Shown here one piece after another: positions 24,473 to 24,915 of a stretch of DNA of 24,915 bases. The DNA is from Prorocentrum cordatum. Lineage: Eukaryota; Sar; Dinophyceae; Prorocentrales; Prorocentraceae. Under the pieces are notes generated by a model. The model ran no database searches. It saw only the letters and a program-made list of their open reading frames with translations, and was not told the DNA's origin. Position numbers and translations under genes: made by a program. The stretch is from the NCBI GenBank assembly GCA_963575745.1, contig CAUYUJ010015748.1, forward strand, positions 290,001 to 314,915, given 5' to 3'. Numbering within the stretch: the first letter of the stretch is position 1; each line of letters begins with the position of its first letter.

Positions 24473-24915
24473 TGATGGTGATATAATGGTGATGATGGTA
24501 ATGTTGATGATGGTGGTGATAATGGTGATGAGACTGATGGTGCGTCGATGATGGCGGCGATGATGCTGATGATGATGGTAATGACGACGATGGTGATGAT
24601 GACGGTGGTGATGCTAGTGATGTCAAGACGTTGAGGATGATGCTGGTGATGATGGCGGTGACGATAATGAAAATGATGATGGTGATGAGAGTGATGACAC
24701 TGAAGATGCTAGTGGTGACGATGGTAACGATGATGCTGCTGATGAGATTGGTCATAGAACTAATGATAATGATGATGAATGCACCCGGCGATGATGATGA
24801 TGATAATTGTCATGGTAATGCTGATTATACAAGTATATAAAACAACGCTGGTAATGATGGTGGAAGTGATGACGAGGATGATGCTGATGATGGCTGTGGC
24901 AACGATGAAAATGAT
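24473..24915 (+). repeat. GAT/GGT triplet array reaching the window edge
   Basis: ATGATGGTGATGATG-type imperfect repeats with GAC, GCG and AAT interruptions run to the last base, so the array continues beyond the window. Met/Val/Asp-rich frames come from composition. Confidence 0.93.

Overview
The window is nuclear DNA of a eukaryote with a large, repeat-dominated, GC-rich genome. A dinoflagellate is the best guess, and Prorocentrum-like GC content would fit, but this is inference. Coding signal comes as short isolated islands that could be exons. No bacterial-style operons, ribosome binding sites or CRISPR arrays are present. I recognised no tRNA, rRNA or spliced-leader gene. Most long open frames are by-products of low-complexity DNA: GGA/TCC, CCTCAG, GAT/ATC, and tandem arrays whose unit lacks stops.

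Layout. Bases 1-2203 (minus strand) hold the only sizeable recognisable coding unit. It is a non-LTR-retrotransposon-like pair: an upstream ORF with a Cys-x2-Cys motif and an Ala/Glu-rich helical region (2203-1109, interrupted), followed by a 344-codon open frame (1034-1) that carries the motifs of an endonuclease/exonuclease/phosphatase (EEP) domain and runs off the left edge. Bases 2330-4380 hold GA-rich tracts, two coding-looking minus-strand islands and an inverted repeat with ~85-bp arms. Bases 4620-5820 are an 89-bp tandem array. Bases 5820-6720 hold GGA microsatellites, two copies of a dispersed repeat and a possible exon. Bases 7160-8789 are a degenerate CCTCAG array that abuts a 73-bp tandem array (8790-9515).

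Bases 9750-13570 hold several dispersed repeat families (called A, B, C and D here), foldback units, a candidate two-exon gene (10325-10799, plus) and an ~82-bp tandem array. A minus-strand exon at 13840-14014 resembles the DUF5672 domain. Bases 14400-17840 are mostly unassigned, with two long stem-loops and a ~120-130-bp degenerate repeat. Bases 17845-19029 are a 1.2-kb TCC array. Bases 19090-20950 are a mosaic of family A and B copies and local duplications. Bases 21060-22220 are G-rich and ATC/GAT repeats. Bases 22470-24180 are a 42-bp tandem array running into a degenerate CCAAGA-type array, which contains a possible terminal-inverted-repeat insertion. Bases 24473-24915 are another GAT array.

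No pathway or gene system can be assembled from this window. The coding islands are unrelated fragments in a repeat mosaic. The points most worth following are the retroelement-like unit, the inverted duplication of coding-looking DNA, the dispersed repeat families, and the 73-bp satellite with two dyads per unit. I found no convincing new biological system.
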